Source of the DNA: Spirochaetae bacterium HGW-Spirochaetae-1
Lineage (GTDB): Bacteria > Spirochaetota > UBA4802 > UBA5550
NCBI GenBank assembly: GCA_002839375.1
Contig: PGXY01000002.1
Span: 374,392-438,391, forward strand
Length of the DNA: 64,000 nt
Reading direction: 5' to 3'
The notes beneath the pieces were generated by a model. It saw only the letters and a list, made by a program, of their open reading frames with translations, was not told the origin of the DNA and did not search any database. Within the stretch, counting starts at the first letter, position 1. Each line of letters starts with the position of its first letter. Both the position numbers and the translations under genes were made by a program. This document shows positions 27,167 to 35,217 of this stretch, piece by piece.

Positions 27167-27206
27167 AGGTATTAATGGACCTGACGCGTCAGGTCCATTA
27201 ATACCT
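27167..27206. promoter_or_regulatory. 40-bp perfect palindrome, probable TetR operator over a promoter
   Basis: AGGTATTAATGGACCTGACG is followed directly by its exact reverse complement, giving a GACGCGTC centre. TTGACT at 27149-27154 and TATTAA at 27170-27175 (15-bp spacing) suggest a -35/-10 pair, with the palindrome covering the -10. No T-run follows, so a terminator is unlikely. It controls the Fe-S gene at 27243. Confidence 0.75.
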
Positions 27207-27242
27207 GAAGCAGTTAATTAAACTAAAACGGGAGTTATAGAT

Positions 27243-28154
27243 ATGAAAGAAACGACAAAATCTCTCTACAGGCTCCATGGCTGGAAACATCTCATTATGT
27301 TCGCCGACGGATATCTCTATCTCAAATACATCAGTATCTATGTTAAAATTATTGAAAGGGCTTTTAAGCTTCTGGGGCTTGTGATCAATAGATACAATAA
27401 AATCCTGTTTATACCCGTGATAAAATATGTGACACAGCGGTATCATGGCAAAGTGATGTCTCTGGGTGATGCGGAAAAAATCATCAATCTTGATTGTGAT
27501 GTAACAGTTCCCTATGAACTGGCTAAAACCGTCATTCCCTTTGAACGGGCAAATCAGATCATATTGAGGAATCCCCATTCGATTGTGGCCGTTGACTGCG
27601 CATGCCGCAATGCCAAGGGCCATGAATGCCAACCTGCCAACAAATGTCTTATGATTGGTGAACCCTATTCCTCTTTTATGCTTGAGCACAATAAGAAAGG
27701 AAATCCGACTAGACTGACAAGGGATGAAGCCCTGGCATTGATGAGAACATGCAAGGAAAAAGGATATGTTACAAACGCCTATTGCAAGGACGGCGTTGGA
27801 CAGCAGATGTACGCCATATGCAACTGCTGCCCTGATTGCTGTGTCGCTATCAGCGGTCATAACTTCTTTCAAAAGATTGGAGTCAGCCATAGTCCCGTCG
27901 CCCATGGAGGCTATGTGGCGGTCGTTGACCATGCAAAATGTCGTGGGAACGGTACCGTGGCGAAAATGTGCCCCTTTGGCGCCATTTCTATGGATGACCG
28001 AAAACCTGTTATAGATGAAGGACTGTGTATGGGATGTGGAATATGTGTGGCAAATTGCCCGGCGCAGGCTATTTACCTTGAAGCTGCTGCCGGCAAGGGA
28101 GTTCCCCTGAACATCCATGATCTGGTTCCTTCCTCGGGGCCGCATGTGATGTAA
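27243..28154 (+). CDS. Cysteine-rich iron-sulfur protein with C-terminal ferredoxin domain
   Basis: A 303-aa protein. A hydrophobic/amphipathic N-terminus (about 20-65) is followed by a cysteine-rich middle (VDCACRNAKGHECQPANKC about 117-135; ICNCCPDCC about 197-205) and a ferredoxin-like end. The last cluster motif CMGCGICVANCP is complete. The preceding one is degenerate: CRGNGTVAKMCP lacks two of four ligands. Similar proteins occur in anaerobes, without a firm role. Electron transfer is likely; the reaction is not known. GGAG precedes ATG 27243, and the 40-bp palindrome sits just upstream. Confidence 0.8.
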   Translation: MKETTKSLYRLHGWKHLIMFADGYLYLKYISIYVKIIERAFKLLGLVINRYNKILFIPVIKYVTQRYHGKVMSLGDAEKIINLDCDVTVPYELAKTVIPFERANQIILRNPHSIVAVDCACRNAKGHECQPANKCLMIGEPYSSFMLEHNKKGNPTRLTRDEALALMRTCKEKGYVTNAYCKDGVGQQMYAICNCCPDCCVAISGHNFFQKIGVSHSPVAHGGYVAVVDHAKCRGNGTVAKMCPFGAISMDDRKPVIDEGLCMGCGICVANCPAQAIYLEAAAGKGVPLNIHDLVPSSGPHVM

Positions 28155-28189
28155 ATTCCCGGTTTTACCGGGGAATACACCCCAATGTA

Positions 28190-28218
28190 TTGACAAATTC
28201 TGCGTGAGGCTGTACACT
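28190..28218 (+). promoter_or_regulatory. Sigma70-type promoter for the FliL-like lipoprotein gene
   Basis: TTGACA (28190-28195), a 17-bp spacer and TACACT (28213-28218) lie 60 bp before ATG 28280. A GC hairpin (TTCCCGG/CCGGGGAA, 28156-28174) just upstream may end the Fe-S transcript, though no T-run follows it. Confidence 0.6.
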
Positions 28219-28279
28219 CGATGACTGACATGGAGTTCCTGCTTTAAGACAGGTCCTCCATGCACCGCTGGAGTGACAG

Positions 28280-28696
28280 ATGAAAAAAAAGACCCTGTTT
28301 CTCGTTCCTGCGGTGATGAGCCTGCTTCTTTGCTCGTCACCGCAAAAAAATAGTACCGGCATCGTCGAAGTACCCTCTGAAAAGGCAGCGGCCGCTTTGC
28401 TGCATTATACTCTGCCGACCTTTTATATCACCACCTGCGACCGGAATGCCAGGATGGGCTCCCTGTCACTGACATTGATGTATATAAATAATGATGATAT
28501 TACCTGGAAGATTAAACTGAAGATAGATGAAATCAATGATGCAATAGACGGACTGCTGAAGGGAAAACAGTACAATGACCTTGACTCAGATGAAGACGTG
28601 CATAAACTGATCAATGAGATTGAAAAAAAGATAAATGAAATTCTTCTCACCGGGGAGCTTGTCTCAGTCAGGCTTGAAAACATACTCATAGATTAA
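28280..28696 (+). CDS. FliL-like lipoprotein
   Basis: A 138-aa protein. Its N-terminus MKKKTLFLVPAVMSLLLC ends in a lipobox with Cys18. Residues about 55-138 follow the FliL periplasmic domain pattern: a SLSLTLMY strand, a helix IDEINDAIDGLLKGKQYNDL, then INEIEKKINEILLTGELVSVRLENILI. Classical FliL is anchored by a membrane helix and supports flagellar stators; here a lipid anchor replaces the helix. No flagellar genes are nearby, so it may be a stator-related or unrelated SPFH-like paralogue. Confidence 0.7.
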   Translation: MKKKTLFLVPAVMSLLLCSSPQKNSTGIVEVPSEKAAAALLHYTLPTFYITTCDRNARMGSLSLTLMYINNDDITWKIKLKIDEINDAIDGLLKGKQYNDLDSDEDVHKLINEIEKKINEILLTGELVSVRLENILID

Positions 28697-28731
28697 AACT
28701 GATACGGAAAAGCAGCTATAAGGATATGATT

Positions 28732-29550
28732 ATGGACAATAAAGGTATACACGTTGAGTTCAGGGAAAGGCTTGCCATCATCACCCTGGACCGGCAGGAC
28801 CGAAAAAACAGCTTCAATCATGACATGTGGAACGCCCTGGACAGCGCCGTGGAAAAAGTAAGGGCATCCATGCCCAGGGCCGTCATCATAACAGGAGCGG
28901 GAGACCGTGTTTTCAGCGCAGGATTCGATGTAAACCCCGACAATACACTGGTTTCGGGACTTATTGAAAGCGTGAAAAAGAATGACAGCAAACCCGTTGA
29001 GGTCATGATAAGAAAGATACGGACGACCGTAGACAGGCTGGTAAGCCTTCCTGTGCCGGTTATTGCAGCGGTAAACGGTCTTGCCTATGGAGGCGGTGCT
29101 GAACTTGCCGTGCGCTGTGATATGCGCATCATGGACCCCGATGCCGTCATATGTTTCTCCGAAGTGAGTCTTGGTCTCATGCCTGACTGGGGAGGAGGCG
29201 TTGCCTTGGCACGCCTGGCCGGAACTGCCGTGGCAGCGGAGCTTATTCTTTCGGGAAAGAAGATATCAGCACAGGAGGCATTTGAAAGGGGAATGATAAA
29301 TGCCGTGAGCGGGAAGGGGCGAGCGCTGGATGAAGCTGTATCCCTGGGGCTGGCAATAGCCAAGAACGGTCCCAGGGCCGTGCGCTTTGCCCTGCGATGC
29401 ATCAGGGAGAGCCCGGCTCTGAAACTGGATGAGGCTTTGGAACTGGAAACAAGTCTTGCCTCGGAACTTATCGCTTCCGGGGAATGCATGCACGGGATCT
29501 CGGCCTTTCTGTCTAAAAAAGAGCCCGAATTTCCCGATCCTGCTGATTAA
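28732..29550 (+). CDS. Enoyl-CoA hydratase/isomerase family protein
   Basis: About 272 aa of crotonase fold. LDRQDRKNSFNHDMW, FSAGFDV (oxyanion hole 1) and AAVNGLAYGGGAELAVRCDMRI (oxyanion hole 2) are clear. In the region of the catalytic glutamates, FSEVSLGLMPDWGGG keeps one acidic residue and has Asp in the second position, so hydratase, isomerase and dehalogenase-like activities all remain possible. AGGA at 28721 fits ATG 28732 better than the in-frame ATG 28726. It is the last chromosomal gene before the prophage. Confidence 0.88.
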   Translation: MDNKGIHVEFRERLAIITLDRQDRKNSFNHDMWNALDSAVEKVRASMPRAVIITGAGDRVFSAGFDVNPDNTLVSGLIESVKKNDSKPVEVMIRKIRTTVDRLVSLPVPVIAAVNGLAYGGGAELAVRCDMRIMDPDAVICFSEVSLGLMPDWGGGVALARLAGTAVAAELILSGKKISAQEAFERGMINAVSGKGRALDEAVSLGLAIAKNGPRAVRFALRCIRESPALKLDEALELETSLASELIASGECMHGISAFLSKKEPEFPDPAD

Positions 29551-29667
29551 AGGGATTTAAACAATTTTCTTGACAAGATTTGAATCATGAAAGTATTGTC
29601 TCATCTATCAAACAAACCGGTTAAGTACTTCTCCTCGGGGAGAATTATTTATAGAACACAAATGTGT

Positions 29668-29741
29668 GCGCCTGTAGCTCAGCTGGATAGAGCGTCGGAC
29701 TTCGAATCCGCAGGTCGGGGGTTCGAATCCCTCCGGGCGCG
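29668..29741 (+). tRNA. tRNA-Arg(UCG), prophage integration site
   Basis: A full cloverleaf: acceptor GCGCCTG/CGGGCGC, D arm GCTC/GAGC, anticodon loop CTTCGAA giving anticodon TCG (reads CGA/CGG), and T arm GGGGG-TTCGAAT-CCCTC. One mismatch (T-C) sits at the top of the anticodon stem, and CCA is not encoded. The tyrosine integrase begins 157 bp downstream, so the 3' half is the likely attachment core. Confidence 0.93.
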
Positions 29742-29745
29742 AAGA

Positions 29746-29770
29746 TAACCCCTGGCTAGTTCAGGGGTTA
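29746..29770 (+). terminator. tRNA-Arg transcript terminator
   Basis: TAACCCCTG pairs perfectly with CAGGGGTTA around a 7-base loop, followed by ACGTGTTTT. It lies directly behind the tRNA. It could also have come with the prophage. Confidence 0.7.
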
Positions 29771-29897
29771 CGTGTTTTAAGACCCACCGAAATTACCCGC
29801 GAAAAGCAAGTGTCAGAGAGACTGTAAGAAAAAACACTTGAATCTTTGTTCCTGTCATCCTATATTGTCTTCAGTTCTTATATGGAGGCTTTCGGGC

Positions 29898-31064
29898 ATG
29901 GCAGATAAACCATTCTCTATATTCAAACGAGGCAAATACTATTACGTCCAGTTCAAGATGCCTGACGGGACTTTCGGCACCGCCAAGAGTTCCCGGCAAA
30001 CTACCATCGGCAGGGCCGAAAAATGGGCCGTTGAATACCTGCAGGCTGGACACGTAGCACAGAAAGGCAGCACTACGTTTGAATCGTTTACAAAGAACTT
30101 CTTCTCCTGGGATGAAGAATGGGCCAAAAATAAGAGGCTTGCGGGGAAGCGTACGTCAGAACGCGACTGTCTGGAAAAGAACAGTTTTCTCGAAGCTCAC
30201 ATCGTGCCGCACCTTGGCTCTATGCGATTGCAGCAACTCGACAAAAAAACGATCATGGATTTTCGGAATAAGCTGTTTTACGATCTCGGCTTTTCCGGCT
30301 CAACAGTAAACAAGGCTCTCGGCATGATCCGGTCAATTCTGGAGGCCGCAGAGGATAGGCGGTTGATTCAGTTTGTGCCAAAAATTGAAAGAGTGGCACA
30401 GCGGGCGGAAAAAGAGAAGGGTATCCTCACGATTGAAGAGGCGCGCAAAGTCCTGACGGCTCAATGGGAAGATCGCCGGGCGCACATTCTCAGCCTGGCA
30501 GCGGCATCCACCGGTATGAGGCTCGGCGAACTGCTCGGGCTGCGGATTAAGAACTTTCACGGGGCATACATCGAAATTGCTCAGTCGTGGAATGAACATC
30601 TCAATCGCCTGAACGACAGCACGAAGACGGGCAGGGCGCGGAACGTAGTGATCCCAGGAGCGGTTCGGGAGGGACTGCAAGAGCTTGTCGACGTCAATCC
30701 ATGGATCGCAGCCCGTGGCGAGGAGGCGTTCATTTTCTTCTCCCCGGATCATGCTTGGCGACCGGCGCACGGTGATTACCTGGTACGATGTTTTTACCGG
30801 GCCATGGAACAAGTCGGGATCAGCGAGGAGGCGAGACAGGCCCGGAACATCACGTTTCACAGTTGGCGGTATTTCCTCAATTCTCTGCTCATCAACAGTA
30901 AGATACCCCTGCAAAAAGTGCAGTCGATCACCGGCCACTTAACCGACGAAATGAGCCAGCATTATTACGCGCTCTCAATCGGAGAAATGGAGGACGTGCG
31001 ACAGATACAAGAAGGGATATTTTCGATAGACAAAAAAAGCGAAGGGGATATAAAAATTAATTGA
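29898..31064 (+). CDS. Phage tyrosine recombinase (integrase)
   Basis: A 388-aa integrase. An N-terminal AP2-like arm-binding domain (FKRGKYYYVQFKMPDG), a SAM-like core-binding domain and the catalytic domain are visible. The active-site residues are Arg in STGMRLGELLGL, the lysine region TKTGRARNVV, HSWR (H-x-x-R), GHLTDE (His) and HYYAL (Tyr). The frame opens at 29838, but GGAGG at 29884 places the start at ATG 29898. It sits directly behind tRNA-Arg, as expected for the attL-proximal integrase. Confidence 0.95.
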   Translation: MADKPFSIFKRGKYYYVQFKMPDGTFGTAKSSRQTTIGRAEKWAVEYLQAGHVAQKGSTTFESFTKNFFSWDEEWAKNKRLAGKRTSERDCLEKNSFLEAHIVPHLGSMRLQQLDKKTIMDFRNKLFYDLGFSGSTVNKALGMIRSILEAAEDRRLIQFVPKIERVAQRAEKEKGILTIEEARKVLTAQWEDRRAHILSLAAASTGMRLGELLGLRIKNFHGAYIEIAQSWNEHLNRLNDSTKTGRARNVVIPGAVREGLQELVDVNPWIAARGEEAFIFFSPDHAWRPAHGDYLVRCFYRAMEQVGISEEARQARNITFHSWRYFLNSLLINSKIPLQKVQSITGHLTDEMSQHYYALSIGEMEDVRQIQEGIFSIDKKSEGDIKIN

Positions 31065-31124
31065 CTTTGACACTACTTTACATTAATTTATGAGTAATTA
31101 ATCTAATATGGAGTGTGAAGAAAT

Positions 31125-31583
31125 ATGAAAAAGATTGCAGGTATTGTCATCGTAGCAATTCTCTTGACCTCAATTCAAGCTACGGGGGGAATATATGGCA
31201 AAATAGAAGGCTCTTTTGTTGTTGGCGAATCTGAATATTATCTGTATAAATACAAAGAAAACACTATAAATTTTGATGATTGCATGTATACTGATATCCA
31301 ACTGGGATATAGGTTTCATTTTTTTAACGACAACATGCAACTCGCAATATTTACAGGAATACAGACCTGGTGTTACTATAACGGATGGTCGCCAACGGAC
31401 TTTAAGCCGTTTGAAGATATATACACAATTGGCAGCAATATCAAATATCGCGGGGCTTACCTCGAATATAAACATATTTGCGCGCATCCCGTTTCTCATG
31501 AAAAATATTATATGGATGACCGATCATGGACATATGGAATCTCTACCGTGACAATAGGATATGAATTTGAATTCAAGGATTAG
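31125..31583 (+). CDS. Exported beta-rich small protein, probable lysogeny cargo (moron)
   Basis: A 152-aa protein with a signal peptide (MKKIAGIVIVAILLTSIQATG). The mature part is rich in alternating aromatic/polar strands (DIQLGYRFHFF, LAIFTGIQTWCYY, GAYLEYKHICAHP) and ends in TIGYEFEFKD with a hydrophobic strand, as in small outer-membrane beta barrels. It is more AT-rich than neighbouring genes and is transcribed opposite to the tail operon. Position between integrase and tail fibre is typical of cargo expressed by the lysogen. I cannot name a family. Confidence 0.65.
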   Translation: MKKIAGIVIVAILLTSIQATGGIYGKIEGSFVVGESEYYLYKYKENTINFDDCMYTDIQLGYRFHFFNDNMQLAIFTGIQTWCYYNGWSPTDFKPFEDIYTIGSNIKYRGAYLEYKHICAHPVSHEKYYMDDRSWTYGISTVTIGYEFEFKD

Positions 31584-32218
31584 TCTATATATTCAATAGT
31601 TACCCAACCGCGATTGTAGGATGTTGCGTTATAATCGGCTCTATCAAAAGCACCGGATGCTGTTCTCCTAAGTGTTACATAAGTATCGGAAACCATGTAA
31701 TACCCTCCACGTTCAAGACAGGTATCGTCATAACCAGAACTTGAATCGCTGTCAGACCTGATGTGAACGTGAACATTCCTTATTTTTGATCGAGTCAGTC
31801 CGTGCGTAACATTAACAATCTCGGTAGCATCCATATCCCAGTCGCCAATCTCGATATCTTTTTTTCTGAGAGTCGCGCCTGCGCTGCCAGTCTCCTTTAT
31901 GCTGTCAATGCTGCCTACGATAGTGGACGAAAACGTCTTCACGCCCGCCACGGTCTGCGCACCTGTCAGCAATACAGCGAGATCAGAAAATGCCGCCTCC
32001 ACCGCGTCAACAAAATCACTCGCCAGCACCGTCTCGTCCGTGTCGGAGAGTGTGCCATATTTCAGGATGAACGCAATTATCGCGTACAGTATGTCGTTGA
32101 ACAGGTCTACTGTCGCCTGACTCCCTGTGTTGTCTCCCGGATTATCTTTCAGGCTCCCGGACGGGTATTCACTCGTTGCGGCATTATAATTGATCAGATA
32201 ACTCCGTATATCCTTCAT
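31580..32218 (-). CDS. Phage tail fibre-like protein
   Basis: A 212-aa protein at the distal end of the Mu-like tail operon, where the fibre gene lies. It contains a TVAGVKTFSS segment (common in phage fibre shaft repeats) and a beta-rich C-terminus with HVHIRSD and GWVTIEYID. GGGGGA precedes ATG 32218. Its stop overlaps the end of the convergent cargo gene. Receptor binding is inferred from position and composition. Confidence 0.65.
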   Translation of the reverse strand: MKDIRSYLINYNAATSEYPSGSLKDNPGDNTGSQATVDLFNDILYAIIAFILKYGTLSDTDETVLASDFVDAVEAAFSDLAVLLTGAQTVAGVKTFSSTIVGSIDSIKETGSAGATLRKKDIEIGDWDMDATEIVNVTHGLTRSKIRNVHVHIRSDSDSSSGYDDTCLERGGYYMVSDTYVTLRRTASGAFDRADYNATSYNRGWVTIEYID

Positions 32219-32228
32219 GGCTTCCCCC

Positions 32229-32903
32229 TTAACTTACTATTTCAACCTGTGCAATGCACCGGTTCCGCATATATTTCAGGCTCGTGATTACTTTATACAG
32301 ATAATTGTATTGCTGTTGAGACAATTCCAGCAGTTCACCGGCAGCCGCCAGCCTGTCAGAAAACGGAGACAGAAAAAAATAATATCCCCAGTAAAACGCA
32401 TCGTCAGTGATTATCCATGATCCGCCCGTAGGGTGTGTGCCGACAATCAGTTCCCCTGGAACGAGTTCGGGATCAATATAGGTCAAGGGGCTACCAAATT
32501 GTATTGTGCTGCTCATCTGGAAGTCTCCGAGTTGCAGCTCGTCCTCATCCGTCGGCAAGTTGAGATGAACATACAGGGCGAACCCGGCTTTCTGGATTTG
32601 CTCTTCCAGCCACTCAGGGCCACCGTGTCCAACCAACGACGCCCTCTCAATAATCCTGTTGATCTTTTGTGCATCGGTCCCGGTCAAATATTGCGGTATG
32701 CCGTATTTTTCGTTATAGTCTTCAATCGCGTCCGTGTCCATGTTCACGTTCGGCACCACGACAGACAGTACTCGATTTTTCATCTCAATCACGCGCCCGA
32801 ATTCAACGGCCAACCCTTCAAGGAATAGGCGCACGGTCTCGAATCCGGGGAGATGGATTTTGACAAGAAGCCTGTTTAATGTCCGTGTGATTGAGTTTTC
32901 CAT
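32229..32903 (-). CDS. Mu gp48-like baseplate/tail protein (DUF2313)
   Basis: A 224-aa protein with the YmfQ/DUF2313 layout: a helical N-terminus (LNRLLVKIHLPG), the YGIPQYLTGTDAQKINRIIER core and LEEQIQKAGFALYVH. It follows the baseplate J-like gene just as gp48 follows gp47 in Mu. It probably links the baseplate wedge to the fibres. Confidence 0.8.
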   Translation of the reverse strand: MENSITRTLNRLLVKIHLPGFETVRLFLEGLAVEFGRVIEMKNRVLSVVVPNVNMDTDAIEDYNEKYGIPQYLTGTDAQKINRIIERASLVGHGGPEWLEEQIQKAGFALYVHLNLPTDEDELQLGDFQMSSTIQFGSPLTYIDPELVPGELIVGTHPTGGSWIITDDAFYWGYYFFLSPFSDRLAAAGELLELSQQQYNYLYKVITSLKYMRNRCIAQVEIVS

Positions 32904-32923
32904 GCTGTCCTCTATGCCATCCC

Positions 32924-34066
32924 CTATGATGTCACAAATGTCACGTTTCGCGTGGTTGCGAACTCCGAGCTTTCCAGCGTGTACTTATCGGCCACGATCT
33001 CCACGCCGGTCTCCACGTCGGTAATTACAACGGCCACTACTGTGGCCCCGTCGTTCGACGCGATATCATCAGCCACATTCGATACGTTAGACGTGGTAAT
33101 CGTGTCTTTTTTCGTCGTGGTCACGCCCTCGATATACGGTTCGAGCGATTCGAGATAATCTTTCAGCGCGTCGGTGATCTCGTCCTCGATGTCCGATGTC
33201 GAGTCTACTATAGTGACCTCGACGTCAAATTGGTGTATGGTTATCGGGTGAGTCTCTACAAGATCGGCAATCGGCGCGCGGTCAGCCTTCCCGGTATCAG
33301 GATCGTATTTCAGATATGACAGCAGTTCAGCCAGTTGCGCCGTTGTCGGAATCCCCGTGGCGGTGTTATTCACTTTCCCGTAAACAAGAATCTTATTCGT
33401 CACAGTCACGTCGTTGTACGGCCCCACCCATATGAAGTTCGGACACTCCATACCCCACATGTAATAATCATAGGGGCTGCCGCCCGTGGCGCGATGCCTG
33501 AATCGGGAAACGACCCGCTTCCTGAAATCCTCTTTGTCCTCAATATCCGCACCCTCAGTCTGTACACTCGTAACTGTCGCAATACCATCGAGAGACAGGT
33601 CAGTCTGGCAAATGTTCAGCTCATCGTCAACAGCGAGATTCCCGATCTCTCCGGCGGTAAGCGCAAGCATCGGCACGCCGGTTGCTTCTCCCGATACGAT
33701 TGCAGTTGTAGTCGTAACCTTGTATATGACTCCGTTCGGCCCGGTAAATAGCGTGCCACTCGCAACGCTCGCCCCGGAACCTGGGACGGTGCAGAGAATC
33801 ACAGCGGCGGTCTCGGCTTTCGGCGTAACTCCGAAAATGGCACCCAACAGAATCAGTGCGGTATAGTCTGCCGTCTGCGGGAAAATCTGTTTATACACCC
33901 ACATAATCGCCATGTACAGCAGCACGATAACCCCGGCAAGTGAACCGGCCAGCACGGAATTAAAGGTTTTCGGGAGCCATGGGACATTTTGCCCGATCTT
34001 TCCCTCTATGTCTGATATGATCCGGGCTTTTATTGTCCCTATGGTTGGAATTGTAGGTATCGACAT
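32924..34066 (-). CDS. Baseplate J-like protein (Mu gp47 family)
   Basis: A 380-aa protein. The N-terminal membrane-like segment (AGVIVLLYMAIMWVYKQIFPQTAD), GAIFGVTPKAE and the middle LTLSGE-like beta region (GPNGVIYKVTTTT, LDGIATVTSVQTEGADIEDKEDFRKRV) are typical of baseplate J/gp47. The family forms the wedge of contractile tails. Order and length match Mu gp47. Confidence 0.9.
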   Translation of the reverse strand: MSIPTIPTIGTIKARIISDIEGKIGQNVPWLPKTFNSVLAGSLAGVIVLLYMAIMWVYKQIFPQTADYTALILLGAIFGVTPKAETAAVILCTVPGSGASVASGTLFTGPNGVIYKVTTTTAIVSGEATGVPMLALTAGEIGNLAVDDELNICQTDLSLDGIATVTSVQTEGADIEDKEDFRKRVVSRFRHRATGGSPYDYYMWGMECPNFIWVGPYNDVTVTNKILVYGKVNNTATGIPTTAQLAELLSYLKYDPDTGKADRAPIADLVETHPITIHQFDVEVTIVDSTSDIEDEITDALKDYLESLEPYIEGVTTTKKDTITTSNVSNVADDIASNDGATVVAVVITDVETGVEIVADKYTLESSEFATTRNVTFVTS

Positions 34067-34078
34067 GCTGTCACGCTC

Positions 34079-34537
34079 CTATTCGTAAGACTGCCACACG
34101 GCATCCCATTTATTTCGGGTGTCATATGTGGCCCGATACCTGGATGTGCCGCCGTCAGGCCTCTCAATCTTGATCTCCCACATGATCCCGTACACGCTGA
34201 GAATCTGTCCTGTGACAGTGACGCTCTTCGCGGCCTTTACATCGGTGAGGAATTGTAACGCCCTGCGTAACGCCTGGACGCCGTCGTTCTTCGTCTTCTC
34301 GGTCACTACGCCGCGCTCAATCACCGCCGGGAAGTCAGATATGAATTTTTCCGCCTCAGTTTTGGCGATTAGATTCTGCCATGTATTTTTATCACCGAAT
34401 ACGGCGAGCAGCACGGCAGAGTCGAACCCCTGGGTCATTTCCGGCTGTCCGTTGGTGAATATAACGTCGTAATCGCCTTCGTTGTCGCCGGAGGCAATAC
34501 GCTGAATTTTTATGTCGCCGTCGAATCGGTCTGTCAT
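34079..34537 (-). CDS. Mu gp46-like baseplate protein
   Basis: A 152-aa protein beginning MTDRFDGDIKIQRI with DVIFTNGQPEMTQGFDSAVLLAVFGDKN, the pattern of the phage GP46/gpW baseplate family (PF07409). It overlaps the upstream 62-aa gene by 4 nt and precedes the J-like gene. Confidence 0.85.
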   Translation of the reverse strand: MTDRFDGDIKIQRIASGDNEGDYDVIFTNGQPEMTQGFDSAVLLAVFGDKNTWQNLIAKTEAEKFISDFPAVIERGVVTEKTKNDGVQALRRALQFLTDVKAAKSVTVTGQILSVYGIMWEIKIERPDGGTSRYRATYDTRNKWDAVWQSYE

Positions 34538-34722
34538 GAGAGAGCCCCTGTCGCTGATCCGGTGCCAAGAGTCACCCCTGTGACCGTTACAGTAGCGGAG
34601 AGAATCGCATTCTGTATTATCGTAGCCATGGCGTCGGCAAAAGCTTCGTCACTCATGCCTGATTGCGCGGACGTATAGAGAGCCTGTAATGCCTCTTTAA
34701 TATCTGCCTTTACTACTGCCAT
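34534..34722 (-). CDS. Small phage protein in the baseplate operon
   Basis: A 62-aa protein, alanine- and threonine-rich, with a helical first half (VVKADIKEALQALY) and a strand-rich end (ATVTVTGVTLGTGSATG). It sits between gp45-like and gp46-like genes, overlapping the latter by 4 nt. Comparable small genes occur there in other Mu-like tails; the function is not known. Confidence 0.65.
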   Translation of the reverse strand: MAVVKADIKEALQALYTSAQSGMSDEAFADAMATIIQNAILSATVTVTGVTLGTGSATGALS

Positions 34723-34734
34723 CAGTTTGCCTCC

Positions 34735-35217
34735 CTATCCGAGAAGAGATTCCGCTCTTGTTTTTATCGCGTTCAAATTCGTCTGACTTGCCGGGCTCAC
34801 CGTATGATTCGCCGGACTGCCAATTGTCTGTATTGCGACGATCTCATCTATCAAATCCGACACTATCGCCCTGAGACTCTCGGTTTGGTTTTCGACTACG
34901 ATTGTCCCGTCCACCTTGCAATGCACGGTTGCACATAACGCACCCGATGAATCCATAGAATAAAGGACGGTCTCTCCCGTGTCAATATCTTTTTGCAAAC
35001 TATAGTTATGTGATGCGACAATTATTTTCATGCCGCCAACGGTAAGCTCAACGTTCTGCGTCCCGGCAATTGGACGGCCAAAGACTCCCGGAGAAGAATA
35101 GACTTCCATATCCGCAGCGGTCCCGCCGATGCCGTTTACTGTGGCCACAAGAGATTTCCCCGGTGCCCCCTGGATTTTCTTCAACGTGGTCTTGACAATC
35201 TCGACTAACGACGCCAC
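34735..35217 (-). CDS. Mu gp45-like baseplate spike protein
   Basis: A 160-aa protein with an OB-fold-like middle (EVYSSPGVFGRPIAGT, VGGMKIIVASHNY) and a predicted beta-helical repeat toward the end. In Mu, gp45 forms the central membrane-piercing spike. Its start overlaps the end of the gpP-like gene by 13 nt. Assignment rests mainly on order and length. Confidence 0.7.
   Translation of the reverse strand: MASLVEIVKTTLKKIQGAPGKSLVATVNGIGGTAADMEVYSSPGVFGRPIAGTQNVELTVGGMKIIVASHNYSLQKDIDTGETVLYSMDSSGALCATVHCKVDGTIVVENQTESLRAIVSDLIDEIVAIQTIGSPANHTVSPASQTNLNAIKTRAESLLG

Noticed and set aside
27167-27206. Palindrome as a terminator of the methyltransferase transcript
   Set aside because: No T-run follows on either strand, and a -35 element lies just upstream.
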